From Balneolaceae bacterium (GTDB lineage: Bacteria; Bacteroidota; Rhodothermia; Balneolales; Balneolaceae): DNA of 51,062 nt. The notes below the pieces were generated by a model. The model saw only the letters and a program-made list of their open reading frames with translations, was not told the origin of the DNA and did no database searches. Below, piece after piece: positions 1 to 9,210 of the stretch. The first letter of the stretch is position 1; every line of letters starts with the position of its first letter. A program made the translations under genes and the position numbers. The DNA lies in NCBI GenBank assembly GCA_003559375.1, contig PWLN01000265.1, positions 1-51,062 on the forward strand, in the 5' to 3' direction.

Positions 1-51
1 ACAATGGACAATGGACAGAAGATAATTAATTCTTAGTGCATTCCATCTGTC

Positions 52-116
52 GCTATCGCTCCAGCTTTTCATCCCGACATGTTTATCGGGACTTCCGCTA
101 ACGCTCCAGCTTTTCA
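52..116. repeat. Intergenic repeat block: 15-nt direct repeat flanking a hairpin
   Basis: CGCTCCAGCTTTTCA occurs twice, at 57-71 and 102-116. Between the copies lies an inverted repeat, TCCCGA / TCGGGA (72-77 and 86-91, loop of 8). No ORF covers it. It sits just downstream of the ftsX stop, so it could act as a transcription end for that operon, but no T-tract follows on the minus strand. It resembles the short interspersed intergenic repeats common in this group; that last point is inference. Confidence 0.6.
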
Positions 117-142
117 CTTTTAAAAAAGTACCGGATCTGTCT

Positions 143-1027
143 TCAAGAATGCACCTTCGTATCCCTGATAAACTTTCTGGCTGCCAATCGGCTTCCCCAT
201 AATCCCATCAATATTGACAAAATAATAAGGCTGCCAACAAGGTAGTACCACTCTCCATATGGCCATGACAATTCATCAATCTGGGGAATATATATTGGTA
301 TCAGCCACTCAAACCCGATAGTAATTACAATAGCAGCAAAACTGCCTGCAATAATCCCCTGGAGGATACCTTCCACCAAAAATGGGCGGCGTATAAATGA
401 ATTGGTTGCACCTACAAGTTTCATTGCGCGAATTAAATCACGCTTTGCATATATCGTGAGGCGTATGGTATTGAATACGAGAACAATGGCAACCAAAAGA
501 ATAAAGATTCCAATACTGACGCCTGCAATCATCAGCATGTCTGTCCGCTCCTCTATTGTTTCAAGCAGAGCCAGATTAAACCGCACCTCATCCACTCCCT
601 CATAGCTCCGAAATTCCTGTACAAGTGAATCAACCTGAATCACACTTACCTCATCTGCTATCACCACACGAAACGATGCAGGCAAAAAATCAAGTGATGC
701 AATCGCTTCAGAACCCATTCCGAATTCCTGTTGAAATACTTTCGACGCACTGTCTTTTGATATATAACTGAGCCCGGAAACTTCGGGTTTACTTACAATT
801 ACATCTTCCAACCTGCGAGTTTCCGATTCATTTAAATCTTACAGGAATATTTCGATCTCAACCTGCTGCCTAAGTACTTGAGCCACCTCGTATGCATTAT
901 ACCCCACCCGAAAAAGCACCCCAATCAATAAAATGGCTATAAAAAGGGAAAACATGGATGTAAATGCTGCGAGCTTGGCTCGCCCGAGCCCGGCAAATCC
1001 TTCTTTTAATACATATCCTGCACTCAT
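143..1027 (-). pseudogene. ftsX: ftsX, cell-division ABC-transporter permease, interrupted by an in-frame TAA
   Basis: FtsX is the inner-membrane partner of the FtsE ATPase at the division site and controls periplasmic cell-wall hydrolases. The ORF track lists two pieces (839-1027 and 143-811), but they share one frame. Reading on past the TAA at 839-841 gives EIEIFL*DLNESETRRLEDVI, with no other disruption, for a family-typical total of about 294 codons. The N-terminal piece has the cytoplasmic start and first membrane helix; the rest holds the periplasmic domain and three more helices (around VSIGIFILLVAIVLV, GSFAAIVITIGF and YLVGSLIILSILMGL). The gene starts 10 nt after the upstream barrel gene and is likely co-transcribed with it. 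ftsE is not in the window. The stop could be a true nonsense mutation, a base error or a read-through site. Identity is firm; functional state is open. Confidence 0.85.
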
Positions 1028-1037
1028 TTTGAGTAAT

Positions 1038-3113
1038 CTAATTAGTAAATAAAACTCTTATTCCAAAACGGAACCTCCGTTCCGGCATCGGATACCCTGT
1101 CGATTCAAAGTAGCCCAGTTGCCCAGCCCGGTCAAATAAATTTTCCCATTTCAGAAGAATCATAAACCATCGAACCCTGGCCGACAGATCAAAGTCTACC
1201 CGATAATACGAGGGGTTAAAAAATTCGTTTGTCCCGTGCTGCCAGCGGTTTAGTGGTGAAATAAATTCTGCGGTTCTGAAAATTTGTGGTGATACCATTC
1301 CCGAAAATCCGGCCTTTACATAAGTGGCACGATCAAAAAGGTAATTTTTCCAGTAAATATGGCTTTTAATCCATATTCGGTCACCAGATGTATTTAAGAT
1401 TTGATTTATTGGATTCGGGCTCTCTGACACAAAACTTTTAAACGTACCAGAGACTTCACCTTCAAATACACGGGAATCGAGTGTAAGCCATGCCGTACCG
1501 CTGAGCACCTCATACGGATCAATGGCTGTAAATTGATTGTCTTCCCCGATAAATATTCCATTGCTGGTTTCCCTGAAATCACCACGCACACCAATTGTAA
1601 AAATATCTGTCAGTCCAAAAGAAACCTCAGCTCCCACTGAGTTTGATTCTTCATTTGGCAGGGCATCGTTTCCAAAATACTGATTTGATGTCCAGTAAAG
1701 CGACTGAATGTCGGGGGCTCGAGACAAAAGGCCGCCAAAAACTGAAAGCCTCAGACGATCAGTTGGAGATAATACAAACCTGCCCGAAATTTCTGTTGTA
1801 AGGCGACCGTCATTCCAGGTTGTGGCACTTGTCCTGGCGTCGATATTGGCAAAACGGGATAAAGGTTGTGAAGCACGGAGCTCCCCATGAGCTCCGGTCC
1901 AGGTCGATTCAGTAAGATTTTGTTTCTCTCTTTCAAATAATACGAATGCACGCGCCGAAGCAGAAGCTGATGCAGAACCTATGCCTATATGATGTCTTGC
2001 ATAGAGTTCGAGATTCCCAAAATCAGTAGCAATACTATCAGTACCGGCTATTAGTTCCCACGCATCACTCTGATAATGAAGGCCAAATATTGAAGATACA
2101 TCCCTGGAAATATCCCGGCGGTGATGTAGCTGAACATAGACATCCTTTGATGCCTGTGTGGAATTTGCACTATTTTGTAATGGGCTTGCAATAAATCTGT
2201 TGAAAGGGAAAAAGCGGGGATCTGTTATGTTGTATCCAAATGGTTCCTGTCTGTCCAGGGAGTTATTAATATAATTAAACCTTACAAGCCAGTTTTCATT
2301 AAGCTGATGGTAAATCCTGGCAACCACCTGTCTGCCTTCCACATTTTGCCTTGTGTAACCTCCCCCATCACGCCTGTCCCAGAATGAGAGTTCAAGATTG
2401 GTGGTTTTCAAAAAATTTTGTGTAAATGCGAATTCAAGATTTCTGTGATTGAACTTACTCTCATCAAAGTTCAGATAGGTACGGGGTTGAATAATGTAGT
2501 GATCACGCAGCCTTACTTTTGCATCATAAACAGCGCCATAATCAGCCTCCGAGAATTCAGATATCTTGTGTACAGCCAGCCTGTTCCAGTTCACTGCACC
2601 GGTTAGGGGGTCGTTCAGCTTCATGCCTTCCATTTCGAGGTTCAGATGCCTGCTTTCAAATGCATGGAGTTCCATAGCATCCATTCTTCCTTTTGTACCC
2701 ATGCGATATGTGATTACACCTCTTTGAGAGTGAAAACGGTCGAATAAATTTACGAGCTGAGTCCACCTGAGTGTGCTGTCGGTTTCGGAAACGTCAAAGC
2801 CCTCTGTTATAGAATAATTCCAGATATGAACAGTATCGGGCCGGGCCCGCCGCTCCTCGTCGGGTGGCGGAGCATCCCATGGTTGTCTTGCACCATCGAT
2901 GGTACGCAACGGCGGTAAGACAGGTTCACGATCTCTGATTGTTAAAACCGGTACCTTTCTGTAAATATCACCGTTATTTGTGGTATCCAATTGTGCCTGA
3001 TAATAATACTTACCATAACCTGAAAAAGAATCTTCATACAGATCCGGTGCTGCCTGTAAAAAACCGGAAAACAGAAAAAAGAACGCAATCCAAATTACGG
3101 AGTTGTATTTCAA
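1038..3113 (-). CDS. Outer-membrane beta-barrel protein, TonB-dependent-receptor-like
   Basis: A 691-residue protein with a clear signal peptide (residues 1-22, ending LQAAP). A region at about 130-190 resembles a receptor plug (LNLEMEGMKLNDP and surroundings). From about 190 to the end it is rich in alternating aromatic and polar strands typical of an outer-membrane barrel, ending RRFRFGIRVLFTN. No carboxypeptidase-like N-terminal domain and no recognisable TonB box are visible, so transport by TonB is not shown. The start is TTG, overlapping the cinA stop as TTGA, which implies translational coupling. Substrate is unknown. It could be a degenerate TonB receptor or a porin-like barrel. Confidence 0.65.
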   Translation of the reverse strand: MKYNSVIWIAFFFLFSGFLQAAPDLYEDSFSGYGKYYYQAQLDTTNNGDIYRKVPVLTIRDREPVLPPLRTIDGARQPWDAPPPDEERRARPDTVHIWNYSITEGFDVSETDSTLRWTQLVNLFDRFHSQRGVITYRMGTKGRMDAMELHAFESRHLNLEMEGMKLNDPLTGAVNWNRLAVHKISEFSEADYGAVYDAKVRLRDHYIIQPRTYLNFDESKFNHRNLEFAFTQNFLKTTNLELSFWDRRDGGGYTRQNVEGRQVVARIYHQLNENWLVRFNYINNSLDRQEPFGYNITDPRFFPFNRFIASPLQNSANSTQASKDVYVQLHHRRDISRDVSSIFGLHYQSDAWELIAGTDSIATDFGNLELYARHHIGIGSASASASARAFVLFEREKQNLTESTWTGAHGELRASQPLSRFANIDARTSATTWNDGRLTTEISGRFVLSPTDRLRLSVFGGLLSRAPDIQSLYWTSNQYFGNDALPNEESNSVGAEVSFGLTDIFTIGVRGDFRETSNGIFIGEDNQFTAIDPYEVLSGTAWLTLDSRVFEGEVSGTFKSFVSESPNPINQILNTSGDRIWIKSHIYWKNYLFDRATYVKAGFSGMVSPQIFRTAEFISPLNRWQHGTNEFFNPSYYRVDFDLSARVRWFMILLKWENLFDRAGQLGYFESTGYPMPERRFRFGIRVLFTN

Positions 3114-4396
3114 GGATAATTAGGTTTTAGTTCGTAAGGGTAACCGTGTAATCCGATGAGCTGCCGTCTCACACATTCGAGTACAGTTGCCGCGGTTCTT
3201 TCTTTATTTATAAGCCTGTCATTAGAAAATATCGTTTGTAATGCAAAAGTATTGCCTTGAAATGAAAAACCCATCCAGACCAGGCCCACGGGTTTTTCGG
3301 TGGTGCCACCACCAGGCCCGGCTATACCGGTTGTGGATATACCAATATCTGCATTAAGCAAACTTGCCACTCCTATTGCCATCTGAATGGCAACCTGTTT
3401 GCTCACGGCCCCAAAGTTTTCCAGATCTTCTTTATTCACACCAAGCAGCCCTGATTTAACGTCATTCGAATAAGCAATCACACCTCCCTTCATGTAAACA
3501 CTGCTGCCGGGGATATTGGTAAGTTCATTTCCCAAAAAACCACCTGTACAGCTTTCAGCAACTGCTATGGATAAATTCCTTTCATTCAGAACTCGGCCAA
3601 TAACTTCTGCGAGTTTAAGATTTTTACCTTTCCCGAAAATATAGGCACCTGCACGTTCTTTTAGCTGTTGCCTGATAAATTTTAGTTTTTCTTCTGCAAC
3701 TTCATTGTTTTCACCACTGGCACTTATGCGTATGGTTACACCGGAAGGTGCAGGTAAAAATGCCACTCCAACGCCATTATTTACAAATTCGTCAAGATTT
3801 CCAATATGATCGCTGAGTGTACTCTCTGGAATTCCTGCCGTTTTATAATATTCTGTTACACACGCATCAAGAAACGGAAATGTATTTCTTATACGTGGTA
3901 CCACTTCGTGTTCCATAAGGTATTCCATTTCATAAGGTACACCGGGAAGCACTGCAAGATATCGATTCTCTAAATGAAACCACATCCCCGGAGCTGTTCC
4001 CATTTTATTAAAAAGTACATCGCACACTTCAGGTACCATCGCCTGCTCAATATTAGATTGAGATAGTTTAAATCCCCTTTTTTTAAAAATTTGCCGGATA
4101 TGCTCCAGGACTACTTTTTTGTTTACAAGCCTGCATTTAAAAATTTCAGATACAACTCTTTTGGTCACATCATCATGAGTTGGCCCTAAACCGCCGGTTA
4201 CAATCGTTAAATCTGCCTGACTTAGCGAAAAACTGATGTGTTCATGAATAGCTTCCGGATCATCCGGAATAGTAAATACCCGATCTACAGAAAAACCTGT
4301 TTCTGTAAGGTAAATACCAATTTTTGATGCATTTGTGTTGATTGTATCACCAATCAGCAGTTCGTTGCCAATCGAAATAATGTGTGCTTTTTTCAT
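3110..4396 (-). CDS. cinA: CinA-family protein, nicotinamide-nucleotide amidohydrolase
   Basis: CinA removes the amide from nicotinamide mononucleotide in pyridine-nucleotide recycling and often carries an ADP-ribose pyrophosphatase-type domain. The N-terminal part is the MoCF/COG1058 fold (ISIGNELLIGDTINTN, then VTGGLGPTHDD). The C-terminal part is the PncC amidohydrolase domain (VAESCTGGFLGNELTNIPGS and STTGIAGPGGGT, with the expected Ser, Lys and Gly residues). The track extends to a TTG at 4426, but the ATG at 4396 gives the usual family start MKKAHIISIGNE. Length (428 aa) is normal. It is first in a minus-strand run with the barrel protein and ftsX, and diverges from pgsA. Confidence 0.93.
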   Translation of the reverse strand: MKKAHIISIGNELLIGDTINTNASKIGIYLTETGFSVDRVFTIPDDPEAIHEHISFSLSQADLTIVTGGLGPTHDDVTKRVVSEIFKCRLVNKKVVLEHIRQIFKKRGFKLSQSNIEQAMVPEVCDVLFNKMGTAPGMWFHLENRYLAVLPGVPYEMEYLMEHEVVPRIRNTFPFLDACVTEYYKTAGIPESTLSDHIGNLDEFVNNGVGVAFLPAPSGVTIRISASGENNEVAEEKLKFIRQQLKERAGAYIFGKGKNLKLAEVIGRVLNERNLSIAVAESCTGGFLGNELTNIPGSSVYMKGGVIAYSNDVKSGLLGVNKEDLENFGAVSKQVAIQMAIGVASLLNADIGISTTGIAGPGGGTTEKPVGLVWMGFSFQGNTFALQTIFSNDRLINKERTAATVLECVRRQLIGLHGYPYELKPNYP

Positions 4397-4517
4397 ATCA
4401 AGAGAAAATAGGGCTTTGTAGAACAACCATAAAATTTTGTATTTCTCAATTTTTCCAAAAACACAGAATTATGAAAACTTCATACCATTTAATTGGTTTG
4501 AGTGTTACCTTTAGCTC

Positions 4518-5114
4518 GTGGATAAAATACCCAACATAATAAGCGGCTTCAGGTTGCTAATGGCACCGGTGTTTCTGATCCTCTTTATTCAGGATGATAT
4601 CTTATGGAGGGGCCTCAGCCTTTTTGTATTTCTTATAGCTGCACTCTCTGATATTATTGATGGGTATTATGCCCGCAGATACGAAGTGGAAAGTGATTTT
4701 GGCGTTTTTCTCGATCCGCTTGCCGATAAATTTCTGACCTTCGCCGGATTTGTCTGCCTTCCTTTTCTTGACCCTCAGCATTTTCCGTGGTGGGCTGTAT
4801 TTCTTATTGTGATCCGCGACATTGCTGTAACCTCTCTCCGGATCTTTGCAAGCCGCCAAGGAATTGTACTTGAAACAAGGACAACCGCTAAAGCTAAAAC
4901 AGCCATACAGATGGGTTATCTGTATGTTGCCTTGTTATTTGGATTTCTCATTTTATTTGGCGGAGCATTTGATGAACTGGTGCGTACCATTTATGCTACT
5001 AATATTTTTTACTGGGGAATGATGGCGGTTGTATTCATCACGGTTTATTCCGGCATCGAATATCTTATAGTTAACCGGAAGTTATTCTATTCTGCTGCTC
5101 ATGGAGCAGATTAA
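4518..5114 (+). CDS. pgsA: CDP-diacylglycerol--glycerol-3-phosphate 3-phosphatidyltransferase
   Basis: This integral membrane enzyme condenses CDP-diacylglycerol with glycerol-3-phosphate to phosphatidylglycerophosphate, the first committed step to phosphatidylglycerol. The CDP-alcohol phosphotransferase signature D-G-x2-A-R-x8-G-x3-D-x3-D is complete (DGYYARRYEVESDFGVFLD and the following PLAD). About five hydrophobic segments are visible. The start is GTG; it places PNIISGFRLL where the family has it. The next gene, pgpA, overlaps by 14 nt and performs the next step, so the two form a coupled pair. Confidence 0.93.
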   Translation: MDKIPNIISGFRLLMAPVFLILFIQDDILWRGLSLFVFLIAALSDIIDGYYARRYEVESDFGVFLDPLADKFLTFAGFVCLPFLDPQHFPWWAVFLIVIRDIAVTSLRIFASRQGIVLETRTTAKAKTAIQMGYLYVALLFGFLILFGGAFDELVRTIYATNIFYWGMMAVVFITVYSGIEYLIVNRKLFYSAAHGAD

Positions 5115-5574
5115 GTATTATACAGGCATCTTATTTGGGGCAGGGCTGCTGCCATTTGCACCCGGCACCTGGGGCAGCCTGTTTACCCTGCCATTTATCT
5201 ATCTTGTTGCATTTTATTTTCATAATGCCGGAGTAATTGCTTTGGTTCTGATTACCATTTTTCTCTCATTGTGGAGTGCGCCTGCTGCTGTCAGGAAACA
5301 TGGTGAAGATCCGGGCTGTTTTGTGATGGATGAAAGTGCCGGCCAGACTGTAACTTTTCTATTTGTCCCTTTTCATTATCAATGGTACACGGATATTTGG
5401 ATACTTTTAGGCGGTTTCCTGCTATTCAGGGTGTTTGATATTTTTAAACCATTTGGCATCAGGGTATTGGAGAAAATCAGCGGAAAATTTGGTATATTGT
5501 CCGATGATTTACTTGCAGGTGTTTACGCTCTCATCTGTCTTCAAGTGATCCTCTACCTAATCAACGTTTTATAA
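5101..5574 (+). CDS. pgpA: Phosphatidylglycerophosphatase A
   Basis: PgpA removes the phosphate from phosphatidylglycerophosphate to give phosphatidylglycerol at the inner membrane. The PgpA signatures are present: GAGLLPFAPGTWGSL near the N-terminus, the acidic metal-binding region DPGCFVMDESAGQ at about 63-75, and a C-terminal ILSDDLLAGVYA. Length (157 aa) is normal. It starts inside the end of pgsA (14-nt overlap), a direct pathway link. The 179 nt after its stop, before pyrE, hold no gene. Confidence 0.92.
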   Translation: MEQIKYYTGILFGAGLLPFAPGTWGSLFTLPFIYLVAFYFHNAGVIALVLITIFLSLWSAPAAVRKHGEDPGCFVMDESAGQTVTFLFVPFHYQWYTDIWILLGGFLLFRVFDIFKPFGIRVLEKISGKFGILSDDLLAGVYALICLQVILYLINVL

Positions 5575-5753
5575 ATGTGAGAAAGCCACTGCCAAACGAT
5601 GATTATTTAACAGGGGAAATTCAATACTGGCCAGGATTCGATGGAAATCAATAATATGCAGTTAACAATCTTTTCGTATCGTGGCCTATGAAAAACCTGT
5701 GCCACTACCAGTTTTTTGAGTGCATAAAGAATAGTTATTTACGTTAATTATAC

Positions 5754-6395
5754 ATGATTTTAGATAAACCTTTTTCGAGGGAACTTGCAAAATCCCTTTT
5801 GCATATTAATGCAGTAATACTGAGGCCAAATAACCCGTTTACATGGGCTTCAGGTTGGCATTCACCCATTTATTGCGATAATCGCCTTACTTTGCGATAT
5901 CCTGAAATCCGGAAACAGATTTCAAAGGCTTTTGTAAAAATTATCAATGAAAAATTTGAATCAGCAGATGTAATCACAGGAACTGCAACCGCAGGAGTAC
6001 CACATGCTGCATGGGTTGCACAAAACCTTAACAAACCACTTGCATACGTACGCGCAACTGCCAAATCTTATGGATTAGGCAATCAAATTGAAGGTGGTGT
6101 CGACAAAGGGCAGTCTACCGTTGTTATCGAAGATCTCATTTCTACTGGTGGATCTGTTATTTCCGTGATCAATGCTCTTCAATTTATCGGTGCCGATGTA
6201 AATGCTGTTCTTAGTATTTTCACATACGGTTTTGACAAGGCCATTCAAAAGTTTGAAGAGAAACATATTCCGGTTTATACACTTACAGATTACACAACTT
6301 TGATTGATGTAGCCCTTGAGCTTGGACGTATTCAGGACGAAGACCTGAAATTATTAAATGCCTGGAGAAAAACTCCTGAAACATGGCCGAATTAA
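5754..6395 (+). CDS. pyrE: Orotate phosphoribosyltransferase
   Basis: PyrE joins orotate to PRPP to form OMP in pyrimidine synthesis. The PRPP-binding motif TVVIEDLISTGGS sits at about residue 121, and the early region FTWASGWHSPIYCDNR binds orotate. The 213-aa length is usual. The following unknown gene begins 13 nt before the pyrE stop, so the two are translationally coupled. pyrD lies far away at 21.3 kb; the pathway is scattered. Confidence 0.94.
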   Translation: MILDKPFSRELAKSLLHINAVILRPNNPFTWASGWHSPIYCDNRLTLRYPEIRKQISKAFVKIINEKFESADVITGTATAGVPHAAWVAQNLNKPLAYVRATAKSYGLGNQIEGGVDKGQSTVVIEDLISTGGSVISVINALQFIGADVNAVLSIFTYGFDKAIQKFEEKHIPVYTLTDYTTLIDVALELGRIQDEDLKLLNAWRKTPETWPN

Positions 6396-6859
6396 ACTCT
6401 GAGCCCTTGCAATTTGCTGCAGCAGTTACTGCAGTTACACTGATTTCCGGCCGCAAACTTTCCCGAAATTTTGCATACTACCGTTCAGAAAGGCACCCGG
6501 GTCAATTTGTGCATCGAAATGAACTTCTTGTGCTTTGCCATAAAATAAAAATGGAAATATTTGGTATGCATAATATGATGGAAAATCCCGAAAACAGATA
6601 CTCTCCCTACCTCGTAGCAATAGCCGGGGAAATCAATGACTGTTTTGAGGAACTTCACCGAAAAATCCTCTTTTTTGATCCGTCAACTATATCCAGCATT
6701 ATACCAGAAATTGATGCACAGCGTTCTTTTTGGAGACAATACAGCGATGAGGATTTTTATGGTGAAAACCTGAACTATTTACTCGAAGCCAGCATATCAA
6801 ATGCTATACATTCAATCGAAGGCTCCATTAAAAATTTACCTCAGTCAGCTCAATGCTGA
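6383..6859 (+). CDS. Conserved-looking protein of unknown function overlapping pyrE
   Basis: I do not recognise this 158-aa protein. It has no signal peptide or membrane helix, contains many acidic and aromatic residues, and looks mostly helical (for example EINDCFEELHRKILFF). It overlaps the pyrE end by 13 nt in another frame and is followed 21 nt later by the FKBP lipoprotein, so it is probably a real member of a pyrE operon. No catalytic motif stands out. Coding status rests on length, spacing and smooth codon use. Confidence 0.6.
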   Translation: MAELNSEPLQFAAAVTAVTLISGRKLSRNFAYYRSERHPGQFVHRNELLVLCHKIKMEIFGMHNMMENPENRYSPYLVAIAGEINDCFEELHRKILFFDPSTISSIIPEIDAQRSFWRQYSDEDFYGENLNYLLEASISNAIHSIEGSIKNLPQSAQC

Positions 6860-6880
6860 AATTTTAGTTGAACATAACAC

Positions 6881-7717
6881 ATGATCATGAAGTATCTTAT
6901 TCCAATTATCAGCCTTCTGTTTCTAACCGGTTGTCTGGACTCAGGTAGCGATCCATTTGGACAACCGGTTGACGATACCGATTTTCTTCTCGAAAATTCA
7001 ACAAAACCTGGAGTAATCGTCACAAACAGCGGGCTTCAGTACAGAGTTATTGAAGAAGGCGATGGTGAGAAGCCGACTACCGGTCAGGTGGTATTTATTG
7101 ATTATGTGGGAAGGCTTGTAAGTGGCCAGATTTTCTCACGGTCTAATGGATTGGATTATCTTACGTTAACACAAAATATTCTCCCCGGCCTGTTTGAAGG
7201 TATTCAATTGATGAATACAGGCTCCAAATATGAATTCGTAATTCCAAGTGAACTGGGTTTTGGAAATGAACCGCCGGTAAACACCCCTGTAAGGCCAGGC
7301 TCCGCATTGATCCTGGAAATAACGCTTGATTCATTCCTGTTAATCCCTGATCAATTTCTTGCTCAGAACTCTGCTAACGAAGATATCCAGGTAACTGACA
7401 GTGGCCTGCAATATCGTGTTATTAGAGAAGGTGAAGGTGATAATGCTGGTGCAGGGTCAAATGTTCGAGTGCGTTACACCGGAACATTGACAAACGGGCT
7501 TGAATTCGACCGATCACCCGGTAATGATCCAGTTCCTTTTAATACCAACCAGGTATTACCGGGCTTTTCCGAAGCCCTGAGACTAATGAATCGCGGCTCA
7601 AAATACCAGTTTTTTATTCCGCCAAATCTTGGTTATGCATCGCAACCACCTGTTGGTTCTCCTATACCGCCTAATGCTGTACTGGTATTTGAGGTTGAAT
7701 TAGTTGATATTTCATAA
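6881..7717 (+). CDS. FKBP-type peptidyl-prolyl isomerase lipoprotein with two FKBP domains
   Basis: A 278-aa lipoprotein with lipobox LTGC (Cys18). It carries two FKBP domains in tandem, at about 50-150 and 175-278, each beginning with the same phrase (SGLQYRVI) and ending near PP-rich loops. Domain 2 keeps the active-site FD (GLEFDRS) and LGYA motif. Domain 1 has GQIFSRS and LGFG instead, so Asp became Ser and Tyr became Phe, suggesting weaker isomerase activity. It likely folds envelope proteins. Two possible ATG starts (6881 and 6887) differ by two residues. Confidence 0.88.
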   Translation: MIMKYLIPIISLLFLTGCLDSGSDPFGQPVDDTDFLLENSTKPGVIVTNSGLQYRVIEEGDGEKPTTGQVVFIDYVGRLVSGQIFSRSNGLDYLTLTQNILPGLFEGIQLMNTGSKYEFVIPSELGFGNEPPVNTPVRPGSALILEITLDSFLLIPDQFLAQNSANEDIQVTDSGLQYRVIREGEGDNAGAGSNVRVRYTGTLTNGLEFDRSPGNDPVPFNTNQVLPGFSEALRLMNRGSKYQFFIPPNLGYASQPPVGSPIPPNAVLVFEVELVDIS

Positions 7718-7851
7718 GCCTCATTCTTGATCGAAAGTTTCCACAAGCCTGGGTTGTTCATATATATCACGAATACAATCTGTGAAAAATTCAATTATCA
7801 AGATTGATAATGGATTCTTATTTTGCGGTCCGAAAAAATAAAAAAACAGGT

Positions 7852-9210
7852 ATGACCAATAAAACCTTTTACATCGAAACATACGGCTGCCAGATGAATT
7901 TTGCGGATTCGGAGGTAGTGAATTCAATCCTGATGAACCAGGGAATGGCACCGGTGCAACGTGCTGAGGAAGCCGATGTAATATTTGTGAATACGTGCTC
8001 AATACGTGAAAATGCAGAATCACGGGTATGGAACCGGTTAAAAGAATTTCGTGCGCTCAAAAAAAACCGGGGCGATTTAACAGTCGGTGTATTAGGCTGT
8101 ATGGCAGAACGTATCCGTGAGCAGATTATTGATAAGGAAAAACTTGTGGATATTGTGGTTGGGCCTGATGCTTACCGCGATATTCCCAACCTATTAGCGG
8201 AAGTTGAAGATGGCCGCAAAGCGGTAAATGTTTTGCTTTCACTTGAAGAAACATACGCCGATATAAGCCCGGTTCGAACGAGTGGGAACGGTGTTACAGC
8301 ATTCGTTTCCATCATGCGGGGCTGCGATAATATGTGCTCTTTTTGTGTAGTTCCATTTACTAGGGGCCGTGAGCGAAGCCGGCCGGTTCAAAGTATACTC
8401 AGGGAAATTGATGAATTGGAACAGCAGGGATACAAGGAAGTTACGCTACTTGGGCAGAATGTTAACTCCTTTAAATATGAAGGCACCGATTTTACCCTTT
8501 TGATGGATGAAGTAAGCAAACGTCATTCTGAAATCAGATTCCGATTCTCTTCACCACATCCCAAAGATTTTCCCGAACCCCTTCTTCATCTGATAGCCGA
8601 ACGACCGAATCTTTGCAAATCCATACACATTCCCGCTCAATCAGGCAGCAGCAGTATGCTTGAACGAATGAAGCGCCCATATACACGTGAGCAGTATCTT
8701 GAGCTGATCGATAAGATGAAGAGTATTATTTCCGGTGTATCACTTTCAACTGATATCATTGCGGGTTTTTGTGATGAAACTGAGGATGAACACCAGGACA
8801 CGATGAGCTTGATGAAGTTCGTGGAGTTCGATCTTGCCTATATGTTCGCATATTCAGAAAGGGAACGTACCTATGCTCACCGAAAATACAAAGATAATGT
8901 ACCGGATAAGGTTAAAAAGAGGCGTCTGACAGAGATAATTCAACAACAAATGTCTATCCAGGATAAAAATAATAAGAAGGAAATTGGCCGGCGTCATCTT
9001 GTACTGGTTGAAGGGGTAAGTAAACGTTCTGACACTCAGCTATCAGGACGCACTGATACCAACAAGATGGTAGTGTTCGACAGAGAAACCCATCAGAAAG
9101 GTGATTACATTGAAGTGGAGATTACTGACTGTACAGCTGCAACACTCATTGCACGTCCCGTAGAAAAAAGTTCAATTGCAAGTTTTAAAAGAGAACCGGC
9201 ATACGCCTGA
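7852..9210 (+). CDS. miaB: tRNA-2-methylthio-N6-dimethylallyladenosine synthase
   Basis: MiaB adds a methylthio group to i6A37 of tRNAs reading UNN codons. It has the N-terminal UPF0004 domain with cluster cysteines (ETYGCQMN, NTCSIREN, VLGCMAER), the radical-SAM motif GCDNMCSFCVVPF, and a C-terminal TRAM domain (about 385-445). The track begins at a TTG at 7804; ATG at 7852 gives the family start MTNKTFYIETYGCQMN, though ATG at 7810 cannot be excluded. The protein is 452 aa, as usual. 3' of it lies a 372-nt stretch without a gene. Confidence 0.93.
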   Translation: MTNKTFYIETYGCQMNFADSEVVNSILMNQGMAPVQRAEEADVIFVNTCSIRENAESRVWNRLKEFRALKKNRGDLTVGVLGCMAERIREQIIDKEKLVDIVVGPDAYRDIPNLLAEVEDGRKAVNVLLSLEETYADISPVRTSGNGVTAFVSIMRGCDNMCSFCVVPFTRGRERSRPVQSILREIDELEQQGYKEVTLLGQNVNSFKYEGTDFTLLMDEVSKRHSEIRFRFSSPHPKDFPEPLLHLIAERPNLCKSIHIPAQSGSSSMLERMKRPYTREQYLELIDKMKSIISGVSLSTDIIAGFCDETEDEHQDTMSLMKFVEFDLAYMFAYSERERTYAHRKYKDNVPDKVKKRRLTEIIQQQMSIQDKNNKKEIGRRHLVLVEGVSKRSDTQLSGRTDTNKMVVFDRETHQKGDYIEVEITDCTAATLIARPVEKSSIASFKREPAYA

